The notes beneath the pieces were generated by a model. That model saw only the letters and a program-made list of their open reading frames with translations, was not told the origin of the DNA and did no database searches. From Ancylobacter novellus DSM 506 (GTDB taxonomy: Bacteria; Pseudomonadota; Alphaproteobacteria; Rhizobiales; Xanthobacteraceae): a stretch of 64,000 bases of DNA. The DNA lies in assembly GCF_000092925.1 (NCBI RefSeq), contig NC_014217.1, positions 3,100,001-3,164,000 of the forward strand, in the 5' to 3' direction. The position numbers and the translations under genes are program-made. This document shows, piece by piece, positions 30,824-40,538 of the stretch (its first letter is position 1; each line of letters begins with the position of its first letter).

Positions 30824-31640
30824 CGCCGTAGAGCCTCTCCAGCGCCACCGGCCGGATCGGGCCGGTATACATGCGCGCGGTCTCGAACACCGGGGCGAGG
30901 CCGTGCCGGCGCGCCAAGGCGAGGGCCGCGACGTTCGGCTCGGGCACATCGAGCACAATCTCGCCCGCTCCCGCCGCCGCGCGAAGCGCCCGGAACACGA
31001 TCTCAGCCGCTTCTTCGTCCTGCGCCACCAGCGGACCGATCTTCCAGCCCGCCCGCGCCGGCCGCACCACGCCCCAGCCGGCGAGCGCGCCGTCGCGGAT
31101 GAGCGCCCGGCCGGCATGGCCCGGCGTGCTCAGCCACGCCTTGAGGAAGGCCGTGCGGGACGCCGGGAAGATCGCCGCGTCGCTCGCCTCGACGACCGCG
31201 AAGGGCAGCGTCGAAAGATCGACCGTATCACCCGCCTCGCCGTCTCCCGGCGCGCCGGCGAAGCGGATGTTGCGATAGGCGAACGTGAACCCCTGCTTCG
31301 CATAGTTCTCCTGCTGCGCCACCACGCCGTCGAGGCCGATGGTGCGCGCGCCGGCATGGGCAAGGCCGGCCTGCCACAGCTTGAAGCCGATGCCACGCCC
31401 GCGCAGCTCCGGCCGCACGATGTAGAAGCCTAGGAAGGCGAAGGCCTCGTCGTAGTTGACCACCGAGATCACCGCCGCCGGCTCTCCGTCGAGCTCGGCG
31501 ACGAGGAAGCCCTCGGGGTCCACCACACTGAAGCAGGCGGCGTCATCCAGGCCGGGATTCCACCCCTCCCCCGCCGCCCAGTCGATGGCGAGCCTTATTT
31601 CCTCCGGCCGCAGCGAACGGATAGTGAGGGAGCCGGTCAT
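30801..31640 (-). CDS. GNAT-family N-acetyltransferase, YitH-like two-domain
   Basis: A 279-residue protein. The first GNAT domain (about 5-130) has the acetyl-CoA loop RPELRGRGIGFKLWQ. A second GNAT-like C-terminal module (about 150-275, GWGVVRPARAGWKIGPLVA) matches the arrangement of YitH-type acetyltransferases. Substrate unknown. The ATG at 31640 was chosen because the protein then starts directly with the first strand (MTGSLTIRSLRPEE). It diverges from the small channel gene with 36 bases between starts, and converges with the DMT gene. Confidence 0.82.
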   Translation of the reverse strand: MTGSLTIRSLRPEEIRLAIDWAAGEGWNPGLDDAACFSVVDPEGFLVAELDGEPAAVISVVNYDEAFAFLGFYIVRPELRGRGIGFKLWQAGLAHAGARTIGLDGVVAQQENYAKQGFTFAYRNIRFAGAPGDGEAGDTVDLSTLPFAVVEASDAAIFPASRTAFLKAWLSTPGHAGRALIRDGALAGWGVVRPARAGWKIGPLVAQDEEAAEIVFRALRAAAGAGEIVLDVPEPNVAALALARRHGLAPVFETARMYTGPIRPVALERLYGVTSFELG

Positions 31641-31676
31641 TGCTGAAACCGCTGATTCGTTGCTGGAGTGTCCATC

Positions 31677-32111
31677 ATGCTCGGTGAAATGGTCATCGGC
31701 ACCCTCGTGAACATCGCCGTGATCCTCGTGCATCTGGCGGCGACGTTCCTGCTCGTCTCCTTCGTCCGCCCGCTGGCGCACCGGCTGGCCGCCTTTCCAC
31801 GCATGCGGCTGACGCTCGCGCTTCTCGTCACCAGCAGCGTGCTGCTCATCGCCCATCTGGTCGAGGTCAGCCTCTGGGCCGGCGTGTTTCTCTACCGCGA
31901 ACTGGTGCCGACCCTCGAAGCCGCCTTCTATTCCGCCTTCGTCGGCTACACGACGCTCGGCTTCGGCGACCTGCAGCAGGGCGAGCACACCCGCCTGCTC
32001 GGCCCGATGGCGGCGGGCAGCGGCATCATGATGTTCGGCTGGACCACGGCGCTGATGATCTTCGTGCTGCAGGACCACATGCCGCGCCTCGTCCGCCACC
32101 GCGAGGACTAG
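31677..32111 (+). CDS. Small two-helix potassium-channel-type protein
   Basis: A 144-residue membrane protein with an Ion_trans_2 pore. Helices lie near 8-28, 45-75 and 115-135, and a pore loop with the filter-like TTLGFGD is at about 98-104, where classical potassium channels have TVGYGD. It lacks a cytoplasmic RCK domain, so it is a minimal pore, presumably tetrameric in the inner membrane. The ATG at 31677 sits nine bases behind GGAG; a GTG at 31668 would add three residues. Function in ion balance is inferred from the filter only. Confidence 0.75.
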   Translation: MLGEMVIGTLVNIAVILVHLAATFLLVSFVRPLAHRLAAFPRMRLTLALLVTSSVLLIAHLVEVSLWAGVFLYRELVPTLEAAFYSAFVGYTTLGFGDLQQGEHTRLLGPMAAGSGIMMFGWTTALMIFVLQDHMPRLVRHRED

Positions 32112-32113
32112 GT

Positions 32114-32467
32114 CTATTTCTCCGTGCAGGAAGCGATGGGCGGGGCGTCCTCACCCTTGGTGAGGTCGTAGAGGTCGGCGCCGCGCCCCTTGCTCCACCA
32201 GATGTATGGCCCGCCGGCATAGCGCGCGCCGGAGCCGGACAGCACGTTGGACAGCACCAGGAACTGGCCCTTGAAGGAAAGCGTCGCCAGCGCCACCGGC
32301 GGCGCGTTGATGTAGCTGACCGCCACCGGCCCGAAGGCGCCGCAGTCGTAATTCGCCTTGATGGTCTCCGGCTTCGCTCCGCCCGGCAGCGGGATGACGA
32401 TGTTGTCCGCCTGTGCCGCCACGGGCACGACGAGCAAGGCGAGGGCGAGGATGGCAGCCTTCATCAT
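32114..32467 (-). CDS. MliC-family inhibitor of C-type lysozyme
   Basis: A 117-residue exported protein. Residues 1-20 are a signal peptide (hydrophobic AAILALALLVVPVAAQA). The mature part has the MliC/PliC signature: ANYDCG...VAVSYIN, then SGARYAGGPYIWWSKGRGADL, which inserts into the lysozyme active site in known members, and two Cys. No lipobox Cys is seen at the cleavage site, so it is probably periplasmic (PliC-like). The GGAG ribosome site fits the second ATG; a GTG six bases earlier would overlap the upstream deacetylase stop. It is co-directional with that gene and nearly touches it. Confidence 0.82.
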   Translation of the reverse strand: MMKAAILALALLVVPVAAQADNIVIPLPGGAKPETIKANYDCGAFGPVAVSYINAPPVALATLSFKGQFLVLSNVLSGSGARYAGGPYIWWSKGRGADLYDLTKGEDAPPIASCTEK

Positions 32468-32469
32468 CT

Positions 32470-33387
32470 TCACTCCGGCTTGTGGTTCTCATGCCAGTGC
32501 CGCGCGATGTCGATGCGGCGCGGCAGCCAGACGCGGTCGTGTTTGGCGATATGGTCGAGGAAGCGCTGCAGGCCGAGCACCCGCCCCGGCCGGCCGACCA
32601 GCCGGCAATGCAGCCCGACGCTCAGCATCTTCGGCGCCTCGGCCCCTTCCGCATAGAGCGCGTCGAAGCTGTCGCGCAGATAGGCGAAGAACTGCTCGCC
32701 CGTGTTGAAGCCCTGCGGCGTGGCGAAGCGCATGTCGTTGGTGTCGAGCGTGTAGGGGATGGAGAGGTGCGGCCCCTTCGGCCCCTCGACCCAGAACGGC
32801 AGGTCGTCGGAATAGATGTCGGAATCGTAGAGGAAGCCGCCCTCCTCCATCACGATCAGCCGCGAATTCTCCGAGGTGCGCCCGGTGTACCAGCCGAGCG
32901 GGCGCTCGCCGACGATCTCCGTGTGCAGGCGGATGGCGGTGTCGAAGTCGGCCTTCTCCGCCTCGTAGGAATGGTTGCGGTAGTCGATCCATTTCAGCCC
33001 GTGGCTGGCGATCTCCCACCCCGCCTCCTTCATCGCCGCCACCGCTTCCGGGTTGCGGGCGAGCGCGGTGGTCACGCCATAGACGGTGACCGGGATGGCG
33101 CGGGAGGTGAACAGCCGCCACAGCCGCCAGAAGCCGGCGCGCGAGCCATATTCGTAGATCGACTCCATGTTCATGTGCCGTTGGCCCAGCCAGGGCTGGG
33201 CGCCGACGATCTCGGACAGGAACGCCTCGGAGGCGGCATCGCCATGCAGGATGTTGTTCTCGCCGCCCTCCTCGTAATTGATGACGAACTGCACGGCGAC
33301 GCGCGCGCTGCCCGGCCATCTCGGGTCCGGCGGGGTGCGGCCATAGCCGATCATGTCGCGGGGATAGGCGGAATCGAGCTTGAACAT
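32470..33387 (-). CDS. Polysaccharide-deacetylase-fold hydrolase, PuuE-like
   Basis: A 305-residue protein that matches the PuuE group (cofactor-independent allantoinase in purine breakdown) by eye: YPRDMIGYGRTPPDPRWPG, FVINYEEGGE, NMESIYEYGSRAGFWRL, the metal-His motif ASHGLKWIDY and GWYTGRTSENSR. PuuE opens allantoin to allantoate, a route that ends in glyoxylate and urea. No other purine catabolic gene is in the window, so the assignment rests on similarity. The ATG at 33387 (MFKLDSAYPRDM) was chosen; GGGACAG lies before it. Confidence 0.78.
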   Translation of the reverse strand: MFKLDSAYPRDMIGYGRTPPDPRWPGSARVAVQFVINYEEGGENNILHGDAASEAFLSEIVGAQPWLGQRHMNMESIYEYGSRAGFWRLWRLFTSRAIPVTVYGVTTALARNPEAVAAMKEAGWEIASHGLKWIDYRNHSYEAEKADFDTAIRLHTEIVGERPLGWYTGRTSENSRLIVMEEGGFLYDSDIYSDDLPFWVEGPKGPHLSIPYTLDTNDMRFATPQGFNTGEQFFAYLRDSFDALYAEGAEAPKMLSVGLHCRLVGRPGRVLGLQRFLDHIAKHDRVWLPRRIDIARHWHENHKPE

Positions 33388-33561
33388 GGCTGTCCCGGGC
33401 AAGGCGATGTCGTCCAGCCGTCAGGCTAGTCGGTTAGAGGCGGGTGAGGAACACTCCCGCAGGATCGCCGCGTAAAGTCCGCCGCATAAATCTTGCATCG
33501 CCTCTCGACAACACCGCGCTCGGCGGTCTTGATGTTCGCGAACAGCTACCCAAGGTGCCCG

Positions 33562-34206
33562 ATGCCGCTTCCCGATCCCAGCTTCCTCCTCGCCCGCGCC
33601 CCCGTCGTGCCTGTCGTCACCGTGCCGAGCGTGGCCGCCGGGGTGAAGCTCGCCAAGGCGCTGACCGAGGGTGGGCTGCCGCTGATCGAGGTAACGCTGC
33701 GCACGCCGGCCGCGCTCGAGGCCATCGCCGCCATCGCCGCCGAGGTGCCGGAGGCCATCGTCGGCGCGGGCACCGTGACCCGCCCCGAGCTGATCCAAGC
33801 CTCCATCGACGCCGGCGCGCGCTTCCTGGTCAGCCCCGGCTGTCCGCCGGCGCTCGCCGAGGCGCTGGCCGAGGCGCCGGTGCCGGTCATGCCGGGCTGC
33901 GCCACCGCCACCGAGGCGATGACGCTGCACGCGCTCGGCTTCCCGGTGCTGAAGCTGTTCCCGGCCGAATCGGTCGGCGGCGTCGGCCTGATCAAGTCGC
34001 TCGCCGGCCCGCTCCCGGACCTGCGCTTCTGCCCGACCGGCGGCATCGGCCCGTCGAACGTCGGCACCTATCTGGCGCAGTCCAACATCCTCGCCGTCGG
34101 CGGCTCCTGGGTCGCCCCGAGCGAGGCCATCGCGCTCGGCGATTGGGAGCAGATCGTGGCGCTCGCCAAGGCCGCGGCGAAGCTGTCACGGGCGGCCTTC
34201 CCATAG
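33562..34206 (+). CDS. eda: 2-dehydro-3-deoxy-6-phosphogluconate (KDPG) aldolase
   Basis: A 214-residue class I aldolase that splits KDPG to pyruvate and glyceraldehyde 3-phosphate in the Entner-Doudoroff pathway; it can also split 4-hydroxy-2-oxoglutarate to glyoxylate and pyruvate. Catalytic residues are visible: Glu43 in LIEVTLRT and the Schiff-base Lys131 in VLKLFPAE; CPTGGIGPSNVGTYL forms the phosphate site. Length matches the E. coli enzyme. No edd is beside it. The SDR gene follows by 21 bases. Confidence 0.92.
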   Translation: MPLPDPSFLLARAPVVPVVTVPSVAAGVKLAKALTEGGLPLIEVTLRTPAALEAIAAIAAEVPEAIVGAGTVTRPELIQASIDAGARFLVSPGCPPALAEALAEAPVPVMPGCATATEAMTLHALGFPVLKLFPAESVGGVGLIKSLAGPLPDLRFCPTGGIGPSNVGTYLAQSNILAVGGSWVAPSEAIALGDWEQIVALAKAAAKLSRAAFP

Positions 34207-34227
34207 GCCGAAGCAGGAGCGCGCCGC

Positions 34228-34947
34228 ATGGGTAAGCCGCTCGTCGTCATCACCGGCGCCACCCACGGCATCGGCCGGGCGCTCGCCGCCCGCTTCGCCG
34301 CCGACGGCCATCCGCTCTTGCTGATCGCCCGCCATGCCGAGCCGCTGGGCGAGGAGCTGTCGGGCGACACGATCCGCCAGGCGACGGTCGACGTCACCGA
34401 CGCGGCGGCGATGCATGCCGCCATCCGCGGCGCCGAAGCCGCGTTCGGGCCGACCGAATGCCTGATCAACAATGCCGGCTTCATCCATATCGGCACGCTG
34501 GAAGAGCGCGACCCGGCCGACATCGGCTATGAGGTCGACGTGCTGTTCAAGGGCGTGCTGAACGGCATCCATGCCGTGCTCGGCGGCATGAAGGCGCGGC
34601 GCAGCGGCACCATCATCAACATCACCTCCATCGGCGACCGCACCCCCGGCCCCGAGGGCGAGCCCTACCACGCCGCCAAGGCCGCGGTGCGTTCACTCTC
34701 CGCCTCGCTGCAGAAGGGCCGCGCGGCGGACAATGTGCGGGTGATCAACGTCGCGCCGGGGCTGGTGCGCACCAATATCCACGCCACCATGGGCATCAGC
34801 TTCGAGGAATATTGCCGTCGCCTCGGCAATCCCGAGTTCATCAGTGCGGAAGAGCTGGCGGAGATCGTGTTCTTCTGCTGGAGCCAGCCCCAGCGTATCT
34901 GCGTGCGCGACATCGTGGTGATGCCGACGACGTCGGATTTCGGGTGA
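34228..34947 (+). CDS. Short-chain dehydrogenase/reductase (SDR)
   Basis: A 239-residue classical SDR. The cofactor loop TGATHGIG is at 9-16, NNAG at 81-84, and the catalytic Ser134, Tyr147 and Lys151 (NITSIGD, YHAAK) are all in place. The absence of a basic residue after the glycine loop leaves NAD or NADP preference unclear. It probably shares a transcript with eda, hinting at a sugar- or hydroxyacid-related substrate, but this is not assignable. The frameshifted hicA reads antisense into its 3' end. Confidence 0.85.
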   Translation: MGKPLVVITGATHGIGRALAARFAADGHPLLLIARHAEPLGEELSGDTIRQATVDVTDAAAMHAAIRGAEAAFGPTECLINNAGFIHIGTLEERDPADIGYEVDVLFKGVLNGIHAVLGGMKARRSGTIINITSIGDRTPGPEGEPYHAAKAAVRSLSASLQKGRAADNVRVINVAPGLVRTNIHATMGISFEEYCRRLGNPEFISAEELAEIVFFCWSQPQRICVRDIVVMPTTSDFG

Positions 34948-34959
34948 GGCAGAACGGGC

Positions 34960-35153
34960 TCAGAAGGCCTTGGGCAGGCCGCTTCCTTGAGGATGCCGTT
35001 TACCGTGTGCCGGGACTTCGTACCCTTGTCGATGATCAGGGTGCGTCCCGTCGTCGGGTGCCACCACACGACGTGATCGCCCTTGGCCTCGCGCAGATGC
35101 TCCCAGCCGTTGTCCATCAGGATACGGCGCAGCGCCGGCCAGAAATCGCTCAT
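34960..35153 (-). pseudogene. hicA: HicA-type toxin, frameshifted near its C-terminus
   Basis: The first 57 codons give a HicA mRNA-interferase fold (MSDFWPALRRILMDNGWEHL, GDHVVWWHPTTGR, SRHTVNGILKEA). HicA proteins usually end in a Leu-Pro-Lys motif. Here the bases after KEA, around 34977-34980, lack one G: restoring it gives A-G-L-P-K-A-F and a TGA at 34960, for 64 residues. As written, the frame instead runs on to 34665, antisense into the SDR gene, for 162 residues. Either a real inactivating deletion or a sequencing error. It overlaps the upstream antitoxin-like gene by four bases (ATGA). Confidence 0.7.
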
Positions 35154-35377
35154 GCAGCGTCGAGCTTCACGTGGTCGGATACGTGCGCGATGATCTCGAT
35201 CGAAACGTCGTCGGCCGTCTCACCATTGATTTCGAGAGCATCGGGAACGACCAGCTTGAGCCGTTCGCGCAGCACCTCGATCGATGGCGCCTCGGTGAAG
35301 ATGCGCAGGTCCTCGACGACGCTGCTCCAGACCTGCGCTTCCTGATCCCAGATTGCCCTCGCGACGACCACGCGCAT
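35150..35377 (-). CDS. hicB: HicB-like antitoxin, DUF1902 type
   Basis: A 75-residue protein with the partial RNase-H-like fold of HicB/DUF1902 proteins (VVVARAIWDQEAQVWSSVVEDLRIFTEAPSIEVLRERL). It overlaps the HicA-type gene by four bases, so the pair is translationally coupled with antitoxin first. It lacks the DNA-binding C-terminal domain of full-size HicB, so autoregulation by itself is doubtful. An inverted repeat lies just upstream. If the toxin is inactive, this gene is a remnant. Confidence 0.72.
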   Translation of the reverse strand: MRVVVARAIWDQEAQVWSSVVEDLRIFTEAPSIEVLRERLKLVVPDALEINGETADDVSIEIIAHVSDHVKLDAA

Positions 35378-35391
35378 CGGATCAGTCCTCC

Positions 35392-35425
35392 ATCCATGTC
35401 GGGCACATGATCGCCCGACATGGAT
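35392..35425. repeat. Perfect 13-bp inverted repeat between serA and hicB
   Basis: ATCCATGTCGGGC (35392-35404) and GCCCGACATGGAT (35413-35425), with an eight-base loop. It lies 15 bases before the hicB start and 25 after the serA stop. It may be the operator of the toxin-antitoxin unit or the end of the serA transcript; no T run follows in either direction. Confidence 0.65.
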
Positions 35426-35449
35426 GATCCGTCAAAGCACCAAGTCGCC

Positions 35450-37036
35450 TCAAAACACCAGCGGCTTGGCCTGCTTGACCGAGGGGATCTGCTGCACCTT
35501 GTCGAGCAGCTCGGCCGGCACCTTGCCGTCGACCTCGACCAGCGCGATGGCGTCGCCGCCCTGCCGGTCGCGGCCGAGCGCGAAGGTGGCGATGTTGATG
35601 CCGGCGTCGCCGAGCAGCGAGGCGAAGCGGCCGACGAAGCCGGGCCTGTCCTCGTTGGTCACGTAGAGCATGGACGGCGCGAACTCGGCGTCCACCTTGA
35701 TGCCCTTGATCTCGACGATGCGCGGGCGGCCGTCGGCGAAGACGGTGCCGGAGACCGAACGCTCCATCTTGTCGGTGATGACGGTGAGCGTGACGAGGCT
35801 CTCATAGTCACCGGCGACCTCGCGGGTGGTCTCCTCCACCACGATGCCGCGCTCCTTGGCGACGCTCGGGGCGGAGACGACGTTCACGTCCTGCAGCGCC
35901 GGGCGCAGCAGGCCGGCCACCGCGGCCGAGGTCAGCGCCTTGATCTTCAGGCTCGCCACCGCGCCGTCATAGGTGATGCGCACGGTCTTGATGTCGGTGT
36001 CGGTGAGCTGGCCGGCGAAGGAGCCGAGCTTCTCGGCGAGCTCGATGAAGGGCTTCAGCTTGGGCGCCTCTTCCGCGGTGATCGAGGGGAAGTTCACCGC
36101 GTTGGAGATCGCCCCGCGCAGCAGATAGTCGCTCATCTGCTCGGCGACCTGCAGCGCGACGTTCTCCTGCGCCTCGGTGGTGGAGGCGCCGAGATGCGGG
36201 GTGCAGATCACGTTGGGCAGGCCGAAGAGCGGGTTCTCGGTCGCCGGCTCGGTGACGAACACGTCGAAGGCCGCGCCCCCCACCTGGCCGGACTGAAGCG
36301 CCTCGGCCAGCGCCGCCTCGTCGACGAGGCCGCCGCGCGCGCAGTTGACGATGCGCACGCCCTTCTTGGTCTTGGCGATGGCCTCGGCCGAGAGGACGTT
36401 CCTGGTCTTGTCGGTCAGCGGCGTGTGCAGGGTGATGACGTCGGCGCGGGCAAGAAGATCGTCCAGCTCCACCTTCTCGACGCCGAGGTCGAGGGCGCGC
36501 TCGGGCGACAGGAACGGGTCGAAGGCGATGACCTTCATCTTCAGGCCGAGGGCGCGGTCGGCGACGATGGAGCCGATATTGCCGCAGCCGATGATGCCAA
36601 GCGTCTTGGCGGTCAGCTCGACGCCCATGAAGCGGTTCTTCTCCCATTTGCCGGCCTGGGTGGAGGCGTCGGCGGCGGGGATCTCGCGGGCCAGCGCGAA
36701 CATCATGGCGATGGCGTGCTCGGCGGTGGTGATGGAGTTGCCGAAGGGCGTGTTCATCACGATCACGCCCTTGGCGGTGGCGGCCGGGATGTCGACATTG
36801 TCGACGCCGATGCCGGCGCGGCCGACCACCTTCAGCCTCGTGGCGTTCGCCAGGATCTTCGGCGTCACCTTGGTGGCCGAGCGGATGGCGAGGCCGTCAT
36901 AATTGCCGATGATCTCGGCAAGCTTGTCCTTGTCCTTGCCGAGGGCCGGCTGGAAATCCACCTCGACGCCGCGATCCTTGAAGATCTGCACGGCGGCCGG
37001 GGAAAGAGCGTCGGAAATCAGAACGCGGGGAGCCAT
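35450..37036 (-). CDS. serA: D-3-phosphoglycerate dehydrogenase
   Basis: A 528-residue enzyme, first step of serine synthesis from 3-phosphoglycerate. Order: substrate/NAD domains (GRAGIGVDNVDIPAA; GCGNIGSIVADRALGL as the NAD loop; ARGGLVDE and TPHLGASTTEAQ with the catalytic Arg/Glu/His set), then the allosteric-substrate-binding domain (about 320-450) and a C-terminal ACT domain (about 455-528, YVTNEDRPGFVGRFASLLGDAGINIATF). This long form is usual in alphaproteobacteria. It follows serC in the same direction with a 229-base gap. Confidence 0.96.
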   Translation of the reverse strand: MAPRVLISDALSPAAVQIFKDRGVEVDFQPALGKDKDKLAEIIGNYDGLAIRSATKVTPKILANATRLKVVGRAGIGVDNVDIPAATAKGVIVMNTPFGNSITTAEHAIAMMFALAREIPAADASTQAGKWEKNRFMGVELTAKTLGIIGCGNIGSIVADRALGLKMKVIAFDPFLSPERALDLGVEKVELDDLLARADVITLHTPLTDKTRNVLSAEAIAKTKKGVRIVNCARGGLVDEAALAEALQSGQVGGAAFDVFVTEPATENPLFGLPNVICTPHLGASTTEAQENVALQVAEQMSDYLLRGAISNAVNFPSITAEEAPKLKPFIELAEKLGSFAGQLTDTDIKTVRITYDGAVASLKIKALTSAAVAGLLRPALQDVNVVSAPSVAKERGIVVEETTREVAGDYESLVTLTVITDKMERSVSGTVFADGRPRIVEIKGIKVDAEFAPSMLYVTNEDRPGFVGRFASLLGDAGINIATFALGRDRQGGDAIALVEVDGKVPAELLDKVQQIPSVKQAKPLVF

Positions 37037-37265
37037 GGTTTTCGTCCAGTCAGACGGTTGAGATCGACCCGCCGCCGGCGGGAGGGAACAGCGAAGCGTT
37101 CATGGGACGAGCTGAGCGCCATGCGGAGAAACGCGGCCGGGAGGAGAAAGCCAGTCTCCGCAATGACGCCGGGCACGGGCAACAACGCGCCTTTCCGACG
37201 CGCGATGCCCGCCGCCGGCCCCTTCGCCATTCCCTCGCGTCGGCGGCGGGAAATGGATCGGGAGC

Positions 37266-38441
<1,176 letters not shown>

Positions 38442-38545
38442 TTTAGCCATCCTTCCAGATGGACGTCCCACGGTGGGGTGGGATAGCCCGGAGCGGGATG
38501 TACTCCTCGCCCCGGTGCCGCGCAAGCGGAATTTCGCCGCGCCGC

Positions 38546-39256
38546 TCAGTCGAGCAGGTAGCGCACGCCTACGCGCACTTCATGCGCGCTCTGGTGGAAG
38601 TTCAGCGTGTTGGTGACATCGTCGAGATTCACATAGCGATAGCCGAGATCCAGCTGCCAGTTCGGCGCGAGATTCACGGCGACGCCGCCCATGAGCGCCC
38701 AGGCGAAGCCCCAGCCATCGATATCGCCGACGCTGACGCCGAGCGCCTCGATGTCGCTGGCGGAGATGTAGCCGCCGCCGATGCCGGCGCCGACATAGGG
38801 CGTGAGGTTCGACCAGGTGCCGAGATCGGCATAGACGTTGGCGAGGATCGTCGTGGTGCTGTAGTCGGCCGACAGGCCGAGCGCCGCATAGTCCGCCTTG
38901 GTGCGGTAGTCGGCGGTGACGTCGATCCGCCATACATCGTTCAGCCGCACGCCCGCGCCGATGCCGAACATCCAGGCGTCGTCCAGCTCGGGCGACAGGA
39001 TGACCGGGAAGATCGGGACCTCGGCCCAGTCCGGCAACTCGTTGAACACGTAGCCGACGTCGCCGCGCAGATACCAGCCGCTGGTCTCCTCGAGCTTCGG
39101 CGCCTTGGCCAGCAGATCCTCGGCGCTCATATCCGCGCCCATGTCGAGACCGACATCGGCGGCCTTCGCCGTCACCGCGGGAAACATGACGGCGGCAAGC
39201 AGACCCGCCTGCATCGCCACGGATATCCCACGGCACGACAACACGCCCCGACGCAT
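38546..39256 (-). CDS. Outer-membrane beta-barrel protein
   Basis: A 236-residue protein with a signal peptide (about 1-33, ending VTAKAAD) and an OmpA/Omp25-like eight-strand barrel: [73 protein letters not shown] and a C-terminal strand [11 protein letters not shown]. Alphaproteobacteria have many such proteins; they serve as structural or adhesion barrels. It lies 105 bases upstream of serC in the same direction, but is probably separately transcribed. Confidence 0.85.
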   Translation of the reverse strand: MRRGVLSCRGISVAMQAGLLAAVMFPAVTAKAADVGLDMGADMSAEDLLAKAPKLEETSGWYLRGDVGYVFNELPDWAEVPIFPVILSPELDDAWMFGIGAGVRLNDVWRIDVTADYRTKADYAALGLSADYSTTTILANVYADLGTWSNLTPYVGAGIGGGYISASDIEALGVSVGDIDGWGFAWALMGGVAVNLAPNWQLDLGYRYVNLDDVTNTLNFHQSAHEVRVGVRYLLD

Positions 39257-39403
39257 AGGCCCCTACCCCGACTCACCAACCCACGGCACCGGGACAGGCC
39301 CGGCGAATTTCGGCCCGTGCACTTTGGCGGCCAGTGCTTAAGAAGCGCTTAACCTTAACGATTAACCACGATCCTTAAGCCGGGCGGGCCGGCGGCACCG
39401 CGC

Positions 39404-40237
39404 TCACGCCTGCTTGGCGGCGCGCGCGGCGGCTTCCAGATGCGGGGTGAGCTGCGGGTCGAGCTTCAGCGCCATGGCCAGCCGGGCGAGGAAGGCGCGC
39501 TCGCTGGTGTTGTCGGCGTCGATGGCGAGCAGCGCGGTGATGTAGACCTCGGCCGCCTCCTCGGGCGTCGAGACCTCGCGGGCGAGGCTCTCCGCGCTCG
39601 CCGGATTGGCGAGCTCCTGGGTCAGGAAGCGTTCGGCCTCGTCGAGCTGCGCGCCCTGCTCGCCCAGCTTGGTGGTGATGGCGGCGCGCTCGACATCGTC
39701 GATATGGCCGTCGGCGAGCGAGGCGGCGATCATCGTGCGCAGCAGCGTCACCGGGAAATGGTTGTGGTCGGCCTGTGCCGGGTGGAACGGCGAATGCGCG
39801 GGCGGCAGCTGCGGCTGCTGCGCCGGCAGCGGGGTGGCCGCCTGCTGCGGCTGCTGGCCCTGCTGGTAGTTCTGGTACGCTTTGTAGGCGAGCGTACCGA
39901 CGAGGGCGAGGCCGCCGAGCGCCACCGCATTGCCGGCGAGCTTGCGTCCGCCCTTGCTGCCCAGCACCATGGAGACCAGCGCGCCGGCCGCCGCGCCGGA
40001 GGCGAGCGAGCCGCCATTATTGCCGAGATACTCCTTCGCCTTGCTCATCAGGTCGCCGCTGCCGGAAGGCTGTGAGCCCGGCGCGCCGGAAACCCCGCCG
40101 GTGACGTTGCCCGCGAGCCCGCCGAGCAGGCTGCCGAGCGGATTTTGCTGCGCGGAGACATTGCCCTGGCCACCCGTCTGCGGCGTGAGGAACTGGTCGA
40201 GGAGCCGCTTGGCGTCGAAATTTCCGGTGTTGAACAT
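39404..40237 (-). CDS. DUF533 (YebE-like) membrane-associated protein
   Basis: A 277-residue protein. Residues 1-60 are Gly/Gln-rich (FDAKRLLDQFLTPQT...LGSLLGGLAGNVTGG). A glycine/alanine helix at about 75-115 (GAAAGALVSMVLGSKGGRKLAGNAVALGGLALVGTLAYKAYQ) probably inserts in the inner membrane, then comes a Gln/Pro linker. The C-terminal 120 residues form a helical TerB-like domain (LLRTMIAASLADGHIDDVERAAI...YITALLAIDADNTSERAFLARLAMAL). The family is conserved but without a proven function. Confidence 0.85.
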   Translation of the reverse strand: MFNTGNFDAKRLLDQFLTPQTGGQGNVSAQQNPLGSLLGGLAGNVTGGVSGAPGSQPSGSGDLMSKAKEYLGNNGGSLASGAAAGALVSMVLGSKGGRKLAGNAVALGGLALVGTLAYKAYQNYQQGQQPQQAATPLPAQQPQLPPAHSPFHPAQADHNHFPVTLLRTMIAASLADGHIDDVERAAITTKLGEQGAQLDEAERFLTQELANPASAESLAREVSTPEEAAEVYITALLAIDADNTSERAFLARLAMALKLDPQLTPHLEAAARAAKQA

Positions 40238-40384
40238 GTCGCGTCCTGCTCTCTGAGGTTTCGACGGACGTAGATACCGAACATGGCTTCCGCAAGGAGA
40301 ACCCGCGGCCGGCGATCAGCATTCAGTGATAGCGCATTCCATCTGATCGGCGCATGACACGCCAGAGCAGTCCCGCGTCGCCCG

Positions 40385-40401
40385 GCGACAAGGCGTGTCG
40401 C
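40385..40401. promoter_or_regulatory. Inverted repeat GCGACA-N5-TGTCGC upstream of soxB
   Basis: GCGACA (40385-40390), AGGCG, TGTCGC (40396-40401): perfect arms, about 140 bases before soxB. Related hexamers stand before gbcA and the GlxA-type gene at 52919. It is a candidate binding site for one of the GlxA/GbdR-type activators. The rest of the 301-base gap 40238-40538 shows nothing else clear. Confidence 0.5.
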
Positions 40402-40538
40402 ATTCGTTCAACAGTTGCGCCGAAACAATGCTCGCTTGGCAGGCGACGGCGCGCGAGCATGTCTCATCCTGGTCATGCGGGCCTGTCACCCGCAGGCGGC
40501 GGCGTCACCGTCGAAGCTTACGGTTGCGGAGGCGAACC

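Noticed and set aside
34665..34959. C-terminal extension of the HicA-type protein to 162 residues
   Set aside because: The extension is antisense to the SDR gene, and the normal HicA ending is found in the neighbouring frame, so a frameshift is the better explanation.
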